DNA from: Xanthomonas translucens pv. cerealis
GTDB lineage: Bacteria; Pseudomonadota; Gammaproteobacteria; Xanthomonadales; Xanthomonadaceae
Direction: 5' to 3'
Assembly (NCBI RefSeq): GCF_006838285.1
Contig: NZ_CP038228.1
Location: 2,790,001-2,854,000, forward strand
DNA: 64,000 bases
The translations under genes were made by a program, and so were the position numbers. Shown piece after piece: positions 16,484 through 25,769 of this stretch (its first letter is position 1; every line of letters begins with the position of its first letter). The notes beneath the pieces were generated by a model, which worked only from the letters and a program-made list of their open reading frames with translations, searched no databases and had not been told where the DNA came from.

Positions 16484-17520
16484 CCGCCGATCAGGAACAT
16501 CTCGACGTGCTTGCCGCGCGCCGCGCGCGCATCGCCGCGCAGTTCGCTGTAGCGATCGCCGCGTTGGCCCCACAGCGCCTGCACGCGCTCGGCCAGCGCG
16601 TCCTCGCCGCCGGCCAGGGCCGGCTTCAGATCCGTGCCGGCGGCGGCGAACAGGCAGGTGTAGAGCTGGCCATCGGCCGACACCCGCGCGCGATGGCAAT
16701 CGCCGCAGAACGGCGCGCTGACCGAACTGACAAAGCCGATCTCGCCGCCACCATCGACGAAGGCATGGCGTGCGGCGACTTCGCCGGCGTAATGCGGGTC
16801 CAGCGCGCGCAACGGCCAGCGTGCGGCGATGCGCGCGTGCAATTCCGCCGACGGCACCACCCGTTCGCGGCGCCAGGCATTGCAGGTGCCCACGTCCATG
16901 TATTCGATGAAGCGCAGCACGTGGCCGCTGCCGCGGAAGTGCGCCAGCAGCGGCAGCACCTGGTCGTCGTTGATGCCGCGCTGGACCACGCAATTGATCT
17001 TCACCGGCCCCAGCCCGGCCGCCACGGCCGCGTCGAGGCCGGCCAGTACCTGCGCCACCTCGCCGCGGTCGCCGGACATGCGCCGGAAGGTCGCCGCGTC
17101 GATCGCGTCCAGGCTCACCGTGACCCGGCGCAACCCCGCGTCGCGCAGCGCCTGCGCGTGCCGCGCCAGCAGCGAGCCGTTGGTGGTCATGGCCAGGTCG
17201 TCGAGGCCGGGAATGCGCGCCAGGCGTCGCACCAGTTCGGGCAGGTCGCGGCGCAGCAATGGCTCGCCGCCGGTCAGGCGCAGCTTGCTGACGCCGTTGC
17301 GCACGAAACCGCGCACCAGCGTCTCGATCTGCTCGAACGACAACCGCGAGGCCGCATCAAAGCCGTAGTCGTCGGGCACCTTGTCGGCCGGCATGCAGTA
17401 GCCGCAGCGGAAATTGCAGGCTTCGATCACCGACAGGCGCAGGTCGCGCAGCGGCCGCCCCAGCCGATCCAACGGCGCGATGGGCGCGAGCGGCAGCGGC
17501 TGGCGCAACACGGCGCTCAT
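16480..17520 (-). CDS. moaA: GTP 3',8-cyclase MoaA
   Basis: A 346-residue radical SAM enzyme. The N-terminal cluster is CNFRCGYC (Cys35, Cys39, Cys42). LRLTGGEPLLRRDLPELV follows, and the C-terminal cluster comes from CGDCHRARVSADG and the later Cys of YTCLF. The protein ends in GG, as functional MoaA does. It catalyses the first step of molybdenum cofactor synthesis with MoaC. The start MSAVLRQPLPL overlaps the stop of the MBL gene (ATGA at 17517-17520). Confidence 0.96.
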   Translation of the reverse strand: MSAVLRQPLPLAPIAPLDRLGRPLRDLRLSVIEACNFRCGYCMPADKVPDDYGFDAASRLSFEQIETLVRGFVRNGVSKLRLTGGEPLLRRDLPELVRRLARIPGLDDLAMTTNGSLLARHAQALRDAGLRRVTVSLDAIDAATFRRMSGDRGEVAQVLAGLDAAVAAGLGPVKINCVVQRGINDDQVLPLLAHFRGSGHVLRFIEYMDVGTCNAWRRERVVPSAELHARIAARWPLRALDPHYAGEVAARHAFVDGGGEIGFVSSVSAPFCGDCHRARVSADGQLYTCLFAAAGTDLKPALAGGEDALAERVQALWGQRGDRYSELRGDARAARGKHVEMFLIGG

Positions 17521-18272
17521 GGCGCCGGCACCTGCGGTGCGCGCGGCGTCTCCAGCGCCACGCATTCGCCAGGCCGCGCGACGCGGTGGCCGCGCGCGCG
17601 CAAGGCTTCGGCCTCCTCGGCGCTGGCGTAGTGGTACAGCATCATGCGTTGCAGCAACTCGGCGGGATATTCCCGTTCCAGGTCATCCACCCCAGTATGC
17701 GACGGGTTGCCGTGAAGGCCGCAGTCATGCGCGACCAGCTCGCCGTCGCCGGCATAACGGCTCAGCATTTCCGGAATCGGCCGGGTATCGCCGCTCCATA
17801 CCAGCGCGCCCTGCAGGCGCAGCCCGTAGGCGGTGTCGGGCCAGTGGTGGCGCACCGGGAACACCTCCAGCCGCACCCCATCGTGCCAGAACGCATCGCC
17901 GACCGCGATCAGCTGGAACGCGTCCCAGAAATTGGCACCGCCCTCGGCCAGCACGTTCGGGTAGTCGCCGATGCGGCGATGCAGCAGCGGCACCAGCGGC
18001 GCCGGCACGTACACCCGCACCTTGCCGCGCCGCGCCGAGAAATAGGCATCCACGAACAGCCGTTCGAAGCCGGCCACATGGTCCAGGTGCACATGGGTCA
18101 CGAACAGCGCCTGCGGCATCGCCGCGTAATGCGCCTGGTAGGCGCTCAGACCCTCGCCGCCGCAATCGATGCTCAGCCACGGCGCGCCATCGCGCTCGAT
18201 CGTGGCCATCGGCGACCCCAGCTCCACCGCCGACGCGTTGCCCACGCCCTGGAAGCGCAGCACCCAGGCCAT
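17517..18272 (-). CDS. MBL-fold metallohydrolase
   Basis: A 251-residue metallo-beta-lactamase-fold protein. Metal-binding motifs are THVHLDHVAGFE (residues about 59-70), FPVRHHWPDTAYG, WSGDTRPIPE, VAHDCGLHGNPSHTG and YHYASAEEA. This resembles tRNase Z-like/phosphodiesterase-type MBL enzymes, but the substrate is unknown. The start overlaps the kdkA stop (TGATG) and the stop overlaps moaA (ATGA). The gene thus links lipopolysaccharide and molybdenum cofactor genes in one transcript. Confidence 0.88.
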   Translation of the reverse strand: MAWVLRFQGVGNASAVELGSPMATIERDGAPWLSIDCGGEGLSAYQAHYAAMPQALFVTHVHLDHVAGFERLFVDAYFSARRGKVRVYVPAPLVPLLHRRIGDYPNVLAEGGANFWDAFQLIAVGDAFWHDGVRLEVFPVRHHWPDTAYGLRLQGALVWSGDTRPIPEMLSRYAGDGELVAHDCGLHGNPSHTGVDDLEREYPAELLQRMMLYHYASAEEAEALRARGHRVARPGECVALETPRAPQVPAP

Positions 18273-19021
18273 CAGTAGCCCCGGTTCCAGGCCAGATCGT
18301 AGGCGCGGCGCAGGCGCGCGTAGTCCTTGTTGACCTCGTCCACGCTGCGCTCGCCGCGCAGCTTCAGCAGCGAGCGGTGCAGGCGCTTGAGGTTGCGCTC
18401 GCGCCAGCGTGTGGCCGGAATGCGCAGCACGCTGCGGTCGAAATCGATCATCCAGCCGCGGCCGTTGCCGTCGAACAGGATGTTGTGGGCGTTGAGATCG
18501 GCGTGATCCAGCCCGGCGCGATGGAAGCGCGCGACCAGCCGCCCGGTCTCCTCCCACGGCGCGCCGCGGCCGGCGACATGCGCGCGATCGGCCAGCGAGC
18601 GTACCCCTTCCAGCCGTTCCATCAGGATCGCGGCGCGGTAGCGCAGCCCCTGGCGCAGGTAGCAGGCGGCCAGCGGCCGCGGCACCGGCAGCTTGCGCGC
18701 GATCAACGTGCGCATCAGCCGGAACTCGGCGAAGCTGCGGGTGCGGTCGGCGCCGGACCACAGGTAGCGATCGCGGCTGAGCTTGGCGACCAGGCCGCCG
18801 CGCCGGTACTGGCGCAGCACGCTGGCGCCGAACGGGGCATCGACGAACCAGGCGCCGCCGCGGCCGCCCTCGTCCACCGGACGCGCACGCTCGGCCCAGT
18901 GCGCGGCGGAGAACAGCGCCGGCTCGGCTTGCCGCAGCCGCTGGCGGTCGAACAGAATGGCGCCATAGCCGCGGCCCTCGCGGTACGGCATCAGTGCTTC
19001 GGTGGCGTCGAATGCAACCAT
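18272..19021 (-). CDS. kdkA: 3-deoxy-D-manno-octulosonic acid (Kdo) kinase
   Basis: A 249-residue protein of the KdkA/WaaP/RIO-like kinase fold: [16 protein letters not shown] (ATP-site Lys), [26 protein letters not shown] (catalytic loop) and [11 protein letters not shown] (metal-binding Asp). In organisms with a single Kdo the enzyme phosphorylates Kdo at O-4 in the inner core of LPS. It is divergent from the heptosyltransferase-like gene with only 20 bp between start codons. Confidence 0.92.
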   Translation of the reverse strand: MVAFDATEALMPYREGRGYGAILFDRQRLRQAEPALFSAAHWAERARPVDEGGRGGAWFVDAPFGASVLRQYRRGGLVAKLSRDRYLWSGADRTRSFAEFRLMRTLIARKLPVPRPLAACYLRQGLRYRAAILMERLEGVRSLADRAHVAGRGAPWEETGRLVARFHRAGLDHADLNAHNILFDGNGRGWMIDFDRSVLRIPATRWRERNLKRLHRSLLKLRGERSVDEVNKDYARLRRAYDLAWNRGY

Positions 19022-19041
19022 TCAGCGAGTCTAACAACACC

Positions 19042-20091
19042 ATGGCAGCAACGCTCCCTTCGCTGTGCCTGTTGCGCCTGTCGGCGCTGGGGGACGTGAC
19101 CCATGTGCTGCCGCTGGTACGCACCCTGCAGCGCGCCCGGCCCGCCGCGCCGCCGCTGCACTGGATCATCGACCAGCCCGGGCACAAGCTGCTCGACGGC
19201 CTGCCCGGGGTAGTGTTCCACGCCTATGACAAGCGTAGCGGCGTGGCCGGGATGCGCGTGCTGCGCCGCGAACTGCCGCCACAAGGCTTCGATGCGCTGC
19301 TGCAGATGCAGGTGGCGCTGCGCGCCAACGTTCTGTCCGCGTTCGTGCGCGCACGGCGCCGCATCGGCTACGACCGCAGCCGCTCCAAGGACCTGCACGG
19401 CCTGTTCGTCAACGAACGCATTCCCGACCGCCCCGGCCTCCACGTGCTGGACGCGATCGGCAGCTTCTGCCAACCGCTGGGCCTGTGCCAGACCGAGGTG
19501 CGCTGGGACCTGCCGATTCCCGACGACGCGCACGCCTGGGCGCAGGCGCAATGGCCCGACGACGGCCGCCCCGCGCTGCTGATCTCGCCCTGTTCCAGCC
19601 ACGTACGCCGCAACTGGTACGCCGACCGCTACGCCGCGGTCGCCGATCACGCCGCCGCGCAGGGTTGGCGGGTGGTGCTGTGCGGCGGGCGCAGCGACCT
19701 GGAGCGCAGCACGGCCGACGCCATCGTTGCGGCGATGCGCTCGCCGGCGCTGGACCTGGTCGGCCGCGACACGCTCAAGCAACTGCCGGCGCTGCTGCAA
19801 CGCGCCGCGCTGGTGATGACCCCCGATTCCGGACCGATGCACATCGCCAATGCCGTGGGCAGCAAGGTGCTGGGCCTGCACGCGGCCAGCAACCCACGCC
19901 GCAGCGGCCCTTATTCGGACATCCGCTACTGCGTGGACAAGTACGACGCGGCGGCGCGCAAGTTCCTAGGCAAACCGGCGGTAGAACTGAAATGGGGCAG
20001 CAAGATCGAATTCGACGCGGTGATGGCGCTGATCGGCGTGGACGACGCGATCGCCGCGTTCGAGCGCTACCGCGCCGATCTGGGCATGTAA
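19042..20091 (+). CDS. Glycosyltransferase family 9 (heptosyltransferase-like)
   Basis: A 349-residue GT9 protein. The N-terminus MAATLPSLCLLRLSALGDVT matches the LSALGD motif of WaaC/WaaF. Further signatures are LISPCSSHVRRNWYADRYA, VVLCGGRSDLER, VGRDTLKQLPALLQRA and MTPDSGPMHIANAVGSKVLG. It probably adds heptose to the LPS inner core, which fits the adjacent kdkA. WaaC and WaaF cannot be told apart safely from motifs alone. The ATG at 19042 was chosen to avoid overlap with kdkA. Confidence 0.88.
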   Translation: MAATLPSLCLLRLSALGDVTHVLPLVRTLQRARPAAPPLHWIIDQPGHKLLDGLPGVVFHAYDKRSGVAGMRVLRRELPPQGFDALLQMQVALRANVLSAFVRARRRIGYDRSRSKDLHGLFVNERIPDRPGLHVLDAIGSFCQPLGLCQTEVRWDLPIPDDAHAWAQAQWPDDGRPALLISPCSSHVRRNWYADRYAAVADHAAAQGWRVVLCGGRSDLERSTADAIVAAMRSPALDLVGRDTLKQLPALLQRAALVMTPDSGPMHIANAVGSKVLGLHAASNPRRSGPYSDIRYCVDKYDAAARKFLGKPAVELKWGSKIEFDAVMALIGVDDAIAAFERYRADLGM

Positions 20092-20186
20092 GCCGGCTTG
20101 CGCGCGGGCCCGAGCGCCGCCTTGCCACGATGCGCCCCAGCACACGGAAGCGCCTCCCGGACGCGTCGCTCAGCCGGGTGCTTCGC

Positions 20187-20591
20187 TCAGGACACCGCGC
20201 CGCGATAGTCCTGGTAGGACTTCTCTTCGACGTAGCTGGAACCCAGCGCCAGATTGATCTCCTTCTTGATCCGCGCGCGCTCGTCGTTTTCGTAGTACAC
20301 GCTGCGCGCGAGCTTGATGAATTCCTCGTCGAAGGCCTGCGCCTTCTCCTTGATCCGGATCTCGTCCTCGATCACCCATAGGCGCTCGTTGACTGCCTTC
20401 AGATCAAGCCGCAGGCGGGCCACGTCGCCGCTGGCGGCCGGATGCGCCATCCAGGTCCTTTCCAGCGCCGAAAGCTCCGCGCGCACGTTGGCCAGCTTGG
20501 ACGCATCGCCGATGCGCTCGGACTTGATCTGCAGGATGGCGATCTTGTCGAGCAGTTCGCCGAAGGACACGGGGACGAGGATTTCGGACAT
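20187..20591 (-). CDS. DUF6165 family protein
   Basis: A 134-residue, highly charged, largely helical protein beginning MSEILVPVSFGELLDKIAIL and containing LWVIEDEIRIKEKAQAFDEE and ARSVYYENDERARIKKEIN. This matches DUF6165, a family of unknown function often found near LPS or glycan genes; here it converges on the heptosyltransferase-like gene. The start at 20591 was preferred over a codon two positions upstream because of the conserved MSEI start. Confidence 0.82.
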   Translation of the reverse strand: MSEILVPVSFGELLDKIAILQIKSERIGDASKLANVRAELSALERTWMAHPAASGDVARLRLDLKAVNERLWVIEDEIRIKEKAQAFDEEFIKLARSVYYENDERARIKKEINLALGSSYVEEKSYQDYRGAVS

Positions 20592-20680
20592 GGGCACACC
20601 CAGGCGATAGTTGACGGAAAGTGTAGCGAACCGGCCTTAAAGCCATGTCGGCGCGGCGTGGCCGCGGCCGTCTAAAACAA

Positions 20681-20700
20681 AAGGCCCCTGACGGGGCCTT
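20681..20700 (-). terminator. Rho-independent terminator of tRNA-Ser(CGA)
   Basis: Inverted repeat AAGGCCCC / GGGGCCTT with a TGAC-type loop. On the minus strand it is followed by TTTTGTTTT and lies 11 bp after the tRNA 3' end. Confidence 0.85.
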
Positions 20701-20710
20701 ATGCAAAAAC

Positions 20711-20801
20711 TGGCGGGAAGGGGGGGATTCGAACCCCCGAGGCGCTATAAACGCCTGCCTGATTTCGAGTCAGGTACATTCAACCGCTCTGCCACCTTCC
20801 C
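20711..20801 (-). tRNA. tRNA-Ser(CGA)
   Basis: A 91-nt class II tRNA with encoded CCA. The acceptor GGGAAGG pairs with CCTTCCC, the anticodon stem-loop CCTGACTCGAAATCAGG gives anticodon CGA, and a long variable arm is present. Confidence 0.96.
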
Positions 20802-20996
20802 GGGTGGTCCCCGGCGGACCGGGGGCGTGCATCATACGGTTCCCACCGCGCGTGGACAAGCGCCGCGTCGCCCGGCAGCGCCCGTACCGCCATGAACCCC
20901 GCCTGCTCTGCGGCGCGGCCAACGATTGCCTGATGTCCGCTTGGCCGCGATGATGCCGTTTGAATGACAGGACGCCAGGCCGGCCGCGGGCACGCA

Positions 20997-21701
20997 ATGA
21001 TCGAATTCGGACACCTCACCCACGTCGGCCTGCGCCGCGAACTCAACGAGGACACCTATTACGGCGACAGCGAGCTCGGCCTGTGGCTGGTCGCCGACGG
21101 TATGGGCGGCCATGCCTGTGGCGAAGTCGCCAGCGCGCTGGCGCGCGAGGCCATCGTCCGCGAGGTGCGCGGCGGCACGCAGCTGGCGCAGGCGATCCGC
21201 ATCGCAGACGAAGAGATCATCCGCGCCTCGCGCCGTCGCAACGACAGCTTGCCGATGGGCACCACCGTGGTCGCCGCGCGCGTGCAGGGCAACCGCTTCG
21301 AAGTGGCCTGGGTCGGCGACAGCCGCGCTTACCTGTGGCGCGACGGCAAGCTGGCCCAGCTCAGCCAGGACCACAGCTATGTGCAGGAACTGATCGCGCA
21401 AGACGCGCTGACCGCCGAACAGGCACGCGCGCACCCGCACCGCAACGTGGTCACCCAGGCGCTGGGGGTCACCGATCCGCTGCACCTCAACGTGGCCACG
21501 ATGACCGGCGAACTGCGTCCGGGCATGCAACTGCTGCTGTGCAGCGACGGGCTGACCGAGGAAGTGGACGACCCCGGCATCGCCGCCACGCTCAGCCACG
21601 ACGACTGCAGCGCGCAGGAATGCGTGGACACGCTGGTGGCCGCGGCGCTTGACGGCGGCGGCTCGGACAACATCACCGCGATCCTGGTGCGCTGCCACTG
21701 A
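20997..21701 (+). CDS. PP2C-family serine/threonine protein phosphatase
   Basis: A 234-residue PPM/PP2C phosphatase. Metal-binding motifs are LRRELNEDTYY, LVADGMGGHACGE, MGTTVV, VAWVGDSRAYLWR, LLCSDGLTEEVDD and GGGSDNITAILV. Such soluble phosphatases reverse Hanks-type kinase phosphorylation; no kinase gene lies nearby. I chose MIEFGHLTHVGL at 20997 because it begins the PP2C domain; an ATG 11 codons upstream is possible. Confidence 0.92.
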   Translation: MIEFGHLTHVGLRRELNEDTYYGDSELGLWLVADGMGGHACGEVASALAREAIVREVRGGTQLAQAIRIADEEIIRASRRRNDSLPMGTTVVAARVQGNRFEVAWVGDSRAYLWRDGKLAQLSQDHSYVQELIAQDALTAEQARAHPHRNVVTQALGVTDPLHLNVATMTGELRPGMQLLLCSDGLTEEVDDPGIAATLSHDDCSAQECVDTLVAAALDGGGSDNITAILVRCH

Positions 21702-21864
21702 GCCGATGCGCCGACGCCGGCCGGGCCGCAGCCGGCAGGCGCGGCGCGCGGCCGCGCTCAGCTCACGCAGGGGTGCACCGTCGCCGCGCTGGCGGCGCCG
21801 GTAGTAGCCTCGGTCAAGCCCGAAGCGGCGCCAGCGAGCGATCGGCTGCTGGACATCGCGCCAC

Positions 21865-22602
21865 TCAACCCGCTACGGCGTCGGCCAGCACCGGCTCGGC
21901 GGCGTCCCACACTGCACGCCCGGCCTTCTTGCGCAGCTTCTCCAGCCGCGCCTGGTGCGCGTCCAGCTCCGATGCCGTGGGCAGCACCCGCGGCCGCGGC
22001 AGCAGCGTCGCCATGTCGAACGCCACATGCTGTCCGTGGGCATGGCTGCCGCGGTCGTCGGCCAGGGCGAAACCGATTTCCTCCTGGCCCGAGGTCAGCG
22101 CGATATACACCTCGCTGAGGATCTGCGCATCGAGCAGCGCGCCGTGCAGTTGCCGATGCGCATTGTCCACGCCCAGCCGCTTGCACAGCGCGTCCAGCGA
22201 ATTGCGCTGGCCCGGGAAGCGCTCGCGCGCCATCAGCAGCGTGTCGATGACCGTGGCGCGGTCGAGGATGCGCCCGTAGGACGCGCCCAGCCGCGACAGT
22301 TCGTAGTCGAGGAAGCCCAGATCGAACGAGGCATTGTGGATGATCAGTTCGGCGCCGTCGATGAACGCCAGGAACTCGTCCACCACCTCGTGGAACTCCG
22401 GCTTGTCGGCGAGGAACTCCAGGGTCAGGCCGGTGACTTCCTGCGCGCCGGGTTCGAAGTCGCAGTCCGGGCGCAGGTAGCGGTGGAAGTTGCGCCCGCT
22501 GGGTCGGCGCTCGAGCAGTTCCACCGCGCCGATTTCGACGACGCGGTTGCCCTTCTTCCATTCCAGGCCGGTGGTTTCGGTATCGAGGATGATCTGACGC
22601 AT
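21865..22602 (-). CDS. dnaQ: DNA polymerase III epsilon subunit (3'-5' proofreading exonuclease)
   Basis: A 245-residue DnaQ. Exo I is MRQIILDTETTGLEW (Asp7, Glu9), Exo II is in LIIHNASFDLGFLDYE, and Exo III is HRQLHGALLDAQILSEVY. The C-terminal extension (residues about 185-245) contacts the polymerase. It lies 33 bp after rnhA on the same strand; the rnhA-dnaQ pair is widely conserved, here in tandem rather than divergent as in E. coli. Confidence 0.95.
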   Translation of the reverse strand: MRQIILDTETTGLEWKKGNRVVEIGAVELLERRPSGRNFHRYLRPDCDFEPGAQEVTGLTLEFLADKPEFHEVVDEFLAFIDGAELIIHNASFDLGFLDYELSRLGASYGRILDRATVIDTLLMARERFPGQRNSLDALCKRLGVDNAHRQLHGALLDAQILSEVYIALTSGQEEIGFALADDRGSHAHGQHVAFDMATLLPRPRVLPTASELDAHQARLEKLRKKAGRAVWDAAEPVLADAVAG

Positions 22603-22634
22603 GTGGCTCGCTGCAGGATGAGGCGTGTAAGGGA

Positions 22635-23093
22635 TCAGGACGCGACCGCGGTGCCGCCGGCGCGTACCCGCAGCGCCTGGTTGCGCGCCAGCACGTCGAC
22701 CCGCTCGTTGTCCGGATCGCCGCTATGGCCCTTGACCCAGCGCCAATCGATGGTGTGCCGCTGCGCGGCGGCATGCAGCCGCTCCCACAGGTCACGGTTC
22801 TTGACCGGGTCGCCGCCGGCGGTCTTCCACTGCCGCCGCACCCAGCCCGGCATCCATTCGGTGATGCCCTGGCGCACGTACTGCGAATCGGTGTGCAGCA
22901 CGATCTGGCACGGCTCGCTGAGCGTCTCCAGCGCCATGATCGCCGCCATCAGCTCCATGCGGTTGTTGGTGGTGTGCGCCTCGGCGCCGGCCACTTCGCG
23001 CTCCAGGCCCTTGTAGCGCAGCAGCGCGGCCCAGCCGCCGGGGCCGGGATTGCCCAGGCAGGCGCCGTCGGTATGGATATCAATAGTCTTCAT
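22635..23093 (-). CDS. rnhA: Ribonuclease HI
   Basis: A 152-residue RNase HI. The catalytic residues are in [19 protein letters not shown] (Asp), [14 protein letters not shown] (Glu), [13 protein letters not shown] (Asp) and [17 protein letters not shown] (His/Asp). It removes RNA from RNA-DNA hybrids. It lies between the methyltransferase gene and dnaQ on the minus strand. Confidence 0.96.
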   Translation of the reverse strand: MKTIDIHTDGACLGNPGPGGWAALLRYKGLEREVAGAEAHTTNNRMELMAAIMALETLSEPCQIVLHTDSQYVRQGITEWMPGWVRRQWKTAGGDPVKNRDLWERLHAAAQRHTIDWRWVKGHSGDPDNERVDVLARNQALRVRAGGTAVAS

Positions 23094-23106
23094 ATACGTC
23101 CGGAAA

Positions 23107-23766
23107 TCAGATGGAAGCAGTCGAACCGCGCCAGCGTACCGGTACGCGCAGCGGAATGGGGCCGATGCCGGCGGCGGTACGTTTCTCCGCCTGCAGCAGG
23201 CACACCGCCCGCAACGGCGCGCCGGAGGTCGCCGAGCCGACGCCGCCGCGGGTCGGCCAGACCGGTCCCAGGTAGCGCAACGGCTCGGTGCATGGCAACC
23301 CGACCCGCTGCAGCAGACCGCGCCAGCTGCCGGGCGGGCGCGCCAGCAGTCCCTGCCGGCGCCAGCGCAGCCGGTACGGGCTCACCGCATTGAGCGCGAA
23401 CAGCCAGATCCGGCCGCCCGGCAGCAACACCCGCTCGCATTCCTCCAGCAGCGCCGCGGCGTCGGCGCCGAGCACGTGCTGCAGCACGATCGCGTTGACG
23501 CTTTCCGAAGGCAGCGGCAGTGGCAGCGTGCACACCAGATCGCCGGCATAGCCGCGCGCGGTGCGGTGCAGGCGCACGCCGCGCCCCGGCAGCTCGCGCG
23601 CCAGCGGCGCGAACGGCACCGGCGCCAGCCACAACCAGGGCTGCGCGGGGCGTCCGAGCAAGGCGTCCAGGATCAACGGCTGCTCGGCCTGGAGCAGCTG
23701 TTGCGCCACCGCCGTATCAAACCATGATGAGACGGCGCCTTGACGGGGGAACGGGGCGGCAGGCAT
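23107..23766 (-). CDS. SAM-dependent methyltransferase-like protein
   Basis: A 219-residue protein. Its core ([20 protein letters not shown], then [20 protein letters not shown]) is the class I methyltransferase pattern with post-motif PGG. The usual glycine-rich motif I is weak ([19 protein letters not shown]), so cofactor binding is uncertain. It is divergent from gloB with 12 bp between starts and precedes rnhA by 13 bp. This gloB/methyltransferase/rnhA/dnaQ order is common in gammaproteobacteria; the substrate is unknown. Confidence 0.82.
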   Translation of the reverse strand: MPAAPFPRQGAVSSWFDTAVAQQLLQAEQPLILDALLGRPAQPWLWLAPVPFAPLARELPGRGVRLHRTARGYAGDLVCTLPLPLPSESVNAIVLQHVLGADAAALLEECERVLLPGGRIWLFALNAVSPYRLRWRRQGLLARPPGSWRGLLQRVGLPCTEPLRYLGPVWPTRGGVGSATSGAPLRAVCLLQAEKRTAAGIGPIPLRVPVRWRGSTASI

Positions 23767-23778
23767 GGTGCCAATTCT

Positions 23779-24546
23779 ATGCGACTGATCGCCCTGCCCG
23801 CATTCCAGGATAACTACATCTGGGCGATCGCCGCCGCGGACGGCCGCGTCTTGCTGGTCGATCCCGGCCAGGCCGAGCCGGTGTTCGAAGCCGCGGCGCA
23901 AGGATTGCGCCCAGCAGCGGTGTTGCTGACCCATCATCATGACGACCACATCGGCGGCGTCGCCGCGCTGCGCGAGCGCTGGCCGGATCTGCCGGTGTAT
24001 GCCCCGGCGGACGAGCCGCGAATCCCATACGCCAGCCAGCGCGTCGGCGACGGCGATGGCGTCCAGGTGCTGCAATGGGAGTTCCGGACCCTTGCCGTGC
24101 CAGGGCATACCCGCTCGCATGTAGCCTATGTCGGCCACGGCCATCTGTTCAGCGGCGATACCCTGTTCAGCCTGGGCTGTGGACGCATGTTCGAAGGTAC
24201 GCCCTCCCAGATGTTGGGTTCGCTGCAACGGCTGGCCGCCCTTCCGGGCGCCACGCTGCTGTGTTGCGGACACGAATACACCCTGGCCAATGCGGCATTC
24301 GCCGTCACGGTCGATCCCACCAACGCTGCCTTGCGGCGGCGCCATCAGGAAGTCCAGGCCATGCGTCATGTTGCCCGCCCCACTGTTCCCGTCAGCCTCG
24401 CCAGCGAAGTGGCGACCAATCCGTTTCTGCGCACCGCCTCGGCGGCGATCCAGCAGGCGGTCGGCGCCCGGCTCGGCCACGGCGCCCGCGACGAAGTGGA
24501 AGTATTTGCCGAATTAAGGCGCTGGAAAGACGATTTTCGCGCATGA
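23779..24546 (+). CDS. gloB: Hydroxyacylglutathione hydrolase (glyoxalase II)
   Basis: A 255-residue glyoxalase II starting MRLIALPAFQDNYIWAI. The binuclear metal site is THHHDDHIGG (about residues 52-61), with PGHTRSHVAY, FSGDTLFSLGCGRMFEG and CCGHEYTLANAAFA. The enzyme hydrolyses S-D-lactoylglutathione. The stop overlaps the next gene's ATG (ATGA at 24543). Confidence 0.95.
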   Translation: MRLIALPAFQDNYIWAIAAADGRVLLVDPGQAEPVFEAAAQGLRPAAVLLTHHHDDHIGGVAALRERWPDLPVYAPADEPRIPYASQRVGDGDGVQVLQWEFRTLAVPGHTRSHVAYVGHGHLFSGDTLFSLGCGRMFEGTPSQMLGSLQRLAALPGATLLCCGHEYTLANAAFAVTVDPTNAALRRRHQEVQAMRHVARPTVPVSLASEVATNPFLRTASAAIQQAVGARLGHGARDEVEVFAELRRWKDDFRA

Positions 24547-25769
24547 GGTCGCTGTTCCTGACAGCGGCGCTGACGCTGGCGATCGCGTCGGTGTCCCCTT
24601 CGGTGAGCGCGGCGGCGCCGATCGGCGCGGCGCTGGAGCAGACCGTGGCCGGCCTGAACGTGCTGCCGACGGATGCAGCGGCGCTGCCGCCGGCCACCAC
24701 CCGTAACGGCCACGCCATCCTCGCCAGCTTCCGCGACGGTCTGGCCGATGCGCAATGCGAGGGCGGCACCGTCGATGCGCGCTGGAAGCAGCAGTTCGCG
24801 CGCGCGCCGGCGCGACTGGCCAACGAGGACGAAGACGTGTTGCCGCTGTTCGGCTACGTGGTGGACGAACTGCGTGCAGCCGACCTGCCGACCGAATTCG
24901 CGCTGATCCCGTTCGTGGAGAGCGGCTACCGCCCTGCCGCGCGCAATAGCGGTGGTCCAGCCGGACTGTGGCAGTTCATCGCCGATACCGCCCGCAACCA
25001 CAACGTTCCGGTCGAAGGCGGCTACGACGGCCGCCTGTCCGCCGTGGACTCCACCCGCGCAGCGGTGCGCTACCTGAAGACCTTGCACGGCATGTTCGGC
25101 GGCGACTGGCGCCTGGCAATCATGGCCTACAACGCCGGCGAATACCGCGTGCTGCAGTCGATGCGCCGGGGCGGCATGAACGCGCAGAACGCGCAGCCTG
25201 AGAAGTTGCCGGGGCTGTCGCCGATCACCTATGACTACGTCGAGAAGCTGCACGCGCTGGCCTGTGTCCTGGAGCAGGCGCAAACCCACGACGAATGGAT
25301 GGCCTCGCTGGACCGCGAAGTGCCGATCCTGCAGGCGCGCACCCTGCCCGCCGGCATGGCGCTGGACGAGTGGGCGCGGCAGCAGGCGCTGCAGGACAAC
25401 CAGGTCGCACGGCTGAATCCGGCGCTGGGCAGCGCAGGTAACAAAAAGCGCGCACTGCCGGTGCTGGCGCCGGTCGGTAGCGGCGGCATCGCCGCCACGG
25501 CCGCCGCCGATGCCATGGCCGCGGCGGCGCAACCGCAGCAGCCCGAGGCGCTGGCGACGCGCGCCGTCGCCAGCCTCGCCGAGGCCACACCGCCACGTAT
25601 GCGCCAGCGCACGCCTGCGGCGCGCCGCACCCATACGGTCCGCGACGGCGACACCGCCTGGACCATCGCCAAGCGCTACGGCATCACCGTGCAGACGCTG
25701 CTGGCGAAGAACGGCCTGTCCGCGCGCAGCGTGCTGCGCCCGGGCATGGTGCTGAGCTACGAGGAATAA
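24543..25769 (+). CDS. MltD-like lytic transglycosylase with C-terminal LysM
   Basis: A 408-residue exported protein: a signal peptide (MRSLFLTAALTLAIASVSPS, cut near 24), an SLT goose-lysozyme-like domain with catalytic Glu in FALIPFVESGYRPAARNSGG and GPAGLWQFIADTAR, MAYNAGEYRVLQ, then an Ala-rich linker and one LysM domain (HTVRDGDTAWTIAKRYGI to LRPGMVLSYEE). It probably cleaves peptidoglycan glycan strands in the periplasm. Unlike E. coli MltD it has no lipobox and a single LysM. It is coupled to gloB, as in many xanthomonads. Confidence 0.9.
   Translation: MRSLFLTAALTLAIASVSPSVSAAAPIGAALEQTVAGLNVLPTDAAALPPATTRNGHAILASFRDGLADAQCEGGTVDARWKQQFARAPARLANEDEDVLPLFGYVVDELRAADLPTEFALIPFVESGYRPAARNSGGPAGLWQFIADTARNHNVPVEGGYDGRLSAVDSTRAAVRYLKTLHGMFGGDWRLAIMAYNAGEYRVLQSMRRGGMNAQNAQPEKLPGLSPITYDYVEKLHALACVLEQAQTHDEWMASLDREVPILQARTLPAGMALDEWARQQALQDNQVARLNPALGSAGNKKRALPVLAPVGSGGIAATAAADAMAAAAQPQQPEALATRAVASLAEATPPRMRQRTPAARRTHTVRDGDTAWTIAKRYGITVQTLLAKNGLSARSVLRPGMVLSYEE

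Noticed and set aside
21758..21856. Short minus-strand frame (MSSSRSLAGAASG..., 32 codons) just after dnaQ
   Set aside because: Low-complexity, no clear ribosome site and no known match; cannot be supported as a gene.
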